From NCBI GenBank assembly GCA_003171235.1, contig PMYM01000040.1, positions 730-23,789 of the forward strand: a DNA stretch of 23,060 nt, in the 5' to 3' direction. Shown here in pieces: positions 21,305-23,060 of this stretch. The translations under genes were made by a program, and so were the position numbers. The DNA comes from Phycisphaerales bacterium. GTDB lineage: Bacteria; Planctomycetota; Phycisphaerae; SM23-33. Each line of letters starts with the position of its first letter. The stretch's first letter is position 1. The notes beneath the pieces were generated by a model. That model saw only the letters and a program-made list of their open reading frames with translations. It ran no database searches and had not been told where the DNA came from.

Positions 21305-22438
21305 ATGAATATTCAACCGCCATTGCCGAAGGAGTATCAGAACCTGCCGGTCGAGCAGGCCTGCCGGCGCGTCGCCCAGCTCAAGACCGCGCTGGGGCAG
21401 GACGTGCGCATCCTGGCCCATCACTACCAGTCCGACGAGGTTTTTCAGTTCGCCGACTTCGTGGGCGACAGCCTCAAACTCTCCCAACAGGCCGCCGCCA
21501 GCAGCGCCCGCTTCATAGTCTTTTGCGGGGTGCACTTCATGGCCGAATCGGCCGACATTTTGACCAGCCCTCAGCAGGCCGTGATCCTGCCCGATATCTC
21601 CGCCGGCTGCGCAATGGCCGAAATGGCCGATGCCGCCGACGTGGAAGAGGCCTTCGAGCAGGTGCAATCGGCGGCGGGCGAGATGGTCGTGCCGGTGACG
21701 TACGTCAATTCATCGGCCGCGACCAAGGCCTTCACCGCCCGTGCCGGCGGGGCCTGCTGCACCAGTTCCAACGCCCGGCGGGTCTTCGAATGGGCCCTGG
21801 CCTCCAAGCTACAGGGCGGGGCCGGCGGGGCCAAGGTCTTTGCCATTCCCGACCGGCACCTGGGGCTCAACACCGCCGTGGCCATGGGTTTTGGCACGGA
21901 GGACTGCCTCGTCTATGACCCCAAGCTCGAAGGCGGCGGCCTGGAGGCCCTGGCCACCCGCCGGGCGAAATTCATCCTCTGGAAGGGCCAGTGCTACGTC
22001 CACCAGCGATTTACGACCGACCAGATCGAGCGTGCCCGGAGCCGGCAGCCGGGCATCCGGATCATCGTGCACCCCGAGTGCCCGCGGGCGGTGGTGGCGG
22101 CGGCGGACTACTCCGGTTCCACCGAGCAGATCATCCAGGCCGTCAACGCCGCCCCCGCCGGGGGCGCCTGGGCCATCGGCACCGAGACCAACATGGTCCG
22201 CCGCCTGGCCGCCAACAACCCCGACAAGCTGGTCCGCACCCTGGCCGACACCCCGCCTTTCTGCCGGACCATGAGCCGCGTCGACCTGCCCCACCTTCTG
22301 TGGGTGCTGGAGAACCTTTCAGCCGGCAAGGTGGTCAACCAGGTGCGGGTGGAGGAGAAGCTCTCCGCCCAGGCCCGTCTGGCCCTGGAGAGGATGTTGG
22401 CCATACCGCCGCAAGGCGGCATAAGCCCCAGCCGGTAA
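21305..22438 (+). CDS. nadA: Quinolinate synthase NadA
   Basis: A 377-residue [4Fe-4S] enzyme that condenses iminoaspartate with dihydroxyacetone phosphate to quinolinate in de novo NAD synthesis. Motifs include ILAHHYQSDEV, DFVGDSLKLS, VFCGVHFMAESA with Cys74, YVNSSAATKAF, IPDRHLGLNTA, IVHPECPRAV with Cys259, and CRTMSRVDLPHLLWVLENL with Cys320. Three well-spaced cysteines fit the cluster ligands of the family. The final Cys is followed by RTMSRV rather than the common CPNM form, but this region varies among NadA proteins. The start is ATG at 21305 with no strong ribosome site; the 90-bp gap to murJ has no clear promoter. The length suits the longer NadA class. No nadB or nadC is in the window. 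Confidence 0.95.
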   Translation: MNIQPPLPKEYQNLPVEQACRRVAQLKTALGQDVRILAHHYQSDEVFQFADFVGDSLKLSQQAAASSARFIVFCGVHFMAESADILTSPQQAVILPDISAGCAMAEMADAADVEEAFEQVQSAAGEMVVPVTYVNSSAATKAFTARAGGACCTSSNARRVFEWALASKLQGGAGGAKVFAIPDRHLGLNTAVAMGFGTEDCLVYDPKLEGGGLEALATRRAKFILWKGQCYVHQRFTTDQIERARSRQPGIRIIVHPECPRAVVAAADYSGSTEQIIQAVNAAPAGGAWAIGTETNMVRRLAANNPDKLVRTLADTPPFCRTMSRVDLPHLLWVLENLSAGKVVNQVRVEEKLSAQARLALERMLAIPPQGGISPSR

Positions 22439-22462
22439 TTTCGGTCCAGCGCCAAGACTCAC

Positions 22463-22649
22463 CGCAGAGGCGCAGAGACCGCAGAGAAAAGCGCAGAGGA
22501 AACAAGAGACAGCTTTATTAAAGACGCAGAAGAAACCAAGGGCAAATGAAGTGACAAGAAATTGTGGATAGTGTCTAGTCCAGAGGCATCAGGACTTTGT
22601 TAGTTCAAGTCTATTGAATTTGTTTCTCTGCGTTCTCTGCGCCTCTGCG
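22463..22649. repeat. 25-bp inverted repeat of the CGCAGAGG type
   Basis: The arm 22463-22487 matches the reverse complement of 22625-22649 at 24 of 25 bases, and both are built from a CGCAGAG unit repeated about every nine bases. The loop is 137 bases and non-coding. This motif is familiar as a dispersed intergenic repeat in planctomycetes, cyanobacteria and other environmental genomes. Here it fills most of the 262-bp gap after nadA. It may flank an inserted segment or form a long-range stem downstream of nadA. Confidence 0.7.
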
Positions 22650-22700
22650 TAGAATCTCGGAACTCCCGATGATACCCGCCGCCCACGTTCACTTGTCCTG

Positions 22701-22892
22701 CTACTGAGTTTTCTGGAGCTGTGCCAGGGCGGTCTTGGCCTGGCCTGCTGCCTTGGTCCCCGGATGAACCGCCATAATATCCCGGAAGCACTCCGTTGCC
22801 TGATCCGGGTTATTTGCCTTCTGGTGTCCCTGGGCCTCTTGCAGGTGGGCGGCGGCGGCGTCCTCGTGCCACTTGGCTAGAGCGTTTTTCAT
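22701..22892 (-). CDS. Small TPR-like protein, possibly the C-terminal remnant of a larger gene
   Basis: A 63-residue frame from ATG 22892. Its middle, HQKANNPDQATECFRDIMAV, and end, HPGTKAAGQAKTALAQLQ, look like one and a half tetratricopeptide-type helices, as found at the C-terminus of many planctomycete TPR proteins. There is no ribosome site. The frame stays open upstream to the window edge but loses TPR character and runs antisense to a transposase gene. This suggests that insertion of the mobile element cut off the 5' part of a TPR gene. Alternatively it is a real small protein. No function is assigned. Confidence 0.4.
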   Translation of the reverse strand: MKNALAKWHEDAAAAHLQEAQGHQKANNPDQATECFRDIMAVHPGTKAAGQAKTALAQLQKTQ

Positions 22893-22934
22893 AAAAGCTG
22901 TCGTAATCGGAGGGATGATGTCGATGTTCCTTTC

Positions 22935-23060
22935 ATGGGAATCGCATCTGCGGATACAAGACAACGGGCCTTGGCGGCGTACCAGCAAGGCGGGAAAGCA
23001 CAGTCGGAGATTGCCGCCCTCTTCGGCGTTACTTTGCGCACGTTTCAACGTTGGTGGCAC
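22935..23060 (+). mobile_element. Transposase, N-terminal helix-turn-helix part (runs off the right edge)
   Basis: Forty-two codons from ATG 22935 are open to the edge. They read MGIASADTRQRALAAYQQGG and continue KAQSEIAALFGVTLRTFQRW. This is the N-terminal helix-turn-helix (HTH_23/HTH_28 type) of IS630-like and related transposases: an R-x-R-A-L-A-A-Y-x-x-G helix, then a recognition helix containing FGV and RW. No catalytic DDE residues are visible because the gene continues outside. A GGAGG lies about 22 bases upstream, too far for an ideal ribosome site. IS630 family is likely but not certain; another HTH protein is possible. It borders the truncated-looking TPR frame. Confidence 0.6.

Noticed and set aside
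1..23060. CRISPR arrays, tRNA and rRNA genes
   Set aside because: I saw no regularly spaced direct repeats, cloverleaf-like segments or rRNA signature sequences on either strand.

Overview
This window is about 23 kb of GC-rich bacterial chromosome. Most of it is a surface-polysaccharide (O-antigen, capsule or exopolysaccharide) gene cluster, followed by a shorter set of housekeeping genes. The host is probably a free-living Gram-negative-type bacterium. GC-rich codon use, planctomycete-looking dispersed palindromes (a CGCAGAGG-type repeat and a GTGTCGCGGGC-type repeat) and a fused siroheme decarboxylase suggest Planctomycetota, but there is no rRNA or marker gene here to prove it.

Layout. 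Positions 1-2212 read on the minus strand: a YdcF/DUF218 membrane protein, then wecB (UDP-GlcNAc 2-epimerase), then the 5' part of a wecC-type UDP-ManNAc dehydrogenase that runs off the left edge. A 237-bp divergent intergenic region follows. From 2450 to 15823 an almost unidirectional plus-strand cluster encodes a SAM methyltransferase, a DegT-family PLP aminotransferase, a Wzx-like flippase, a GT-B glycosyltransferase, a Wzy/O-antigen-ligase-like membrane protein, two more GT-B glycosyltransferases, a third GT4 enzyme paralogous to the second of these, and an asparagine-synthase-type amidotransferase. The two paralogous GT4 genes are separated by a lower-GC methyltransferase on the opposite strand. 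It has its own extended -10 promoter, and beside it lie about 600 bp of non-coding DNA with a transposase-like fragment.

Downstream are a fused AhbA-AhbB siroheme decarboxylase (15868-16977), a convergent membrane-anchored dual-specificity phosphatase (17001-17696), an ArnT/PMT-type lipid-linked-sugar glycosyltransferase (17863-19545), MurJ (19538-21214) and NadA (21305-22438). The right end holds a 25-bp inverted repeat, a small TPR-like ORF that may be a gene remnant, and the first 42 codons of a helix-turn-helix transposase running off the edge.

How the genes fit together (inference): WecB and WecC would supply UDP-ManNAc and UDP-ManNAcA. The DegT enzyme would make an amino sugar. The methyltransferases and the AsnB-type enzyme would decorate sugars, the latter perhaps by amidating a uronic acid as WbpS/WbtH-type enzymes do. 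The glycosyltransferases would build a lipid-linked repeat unit, Wzx would flip it and the Wzy-like protein would polymerise or ligate it. No wholly new system is evident. The most unusual points are the inverted methyltransferase island between GT4 paralogues, and a palindromic repeat that codes in frame for the linker of the AhbA-AhbB fusion.
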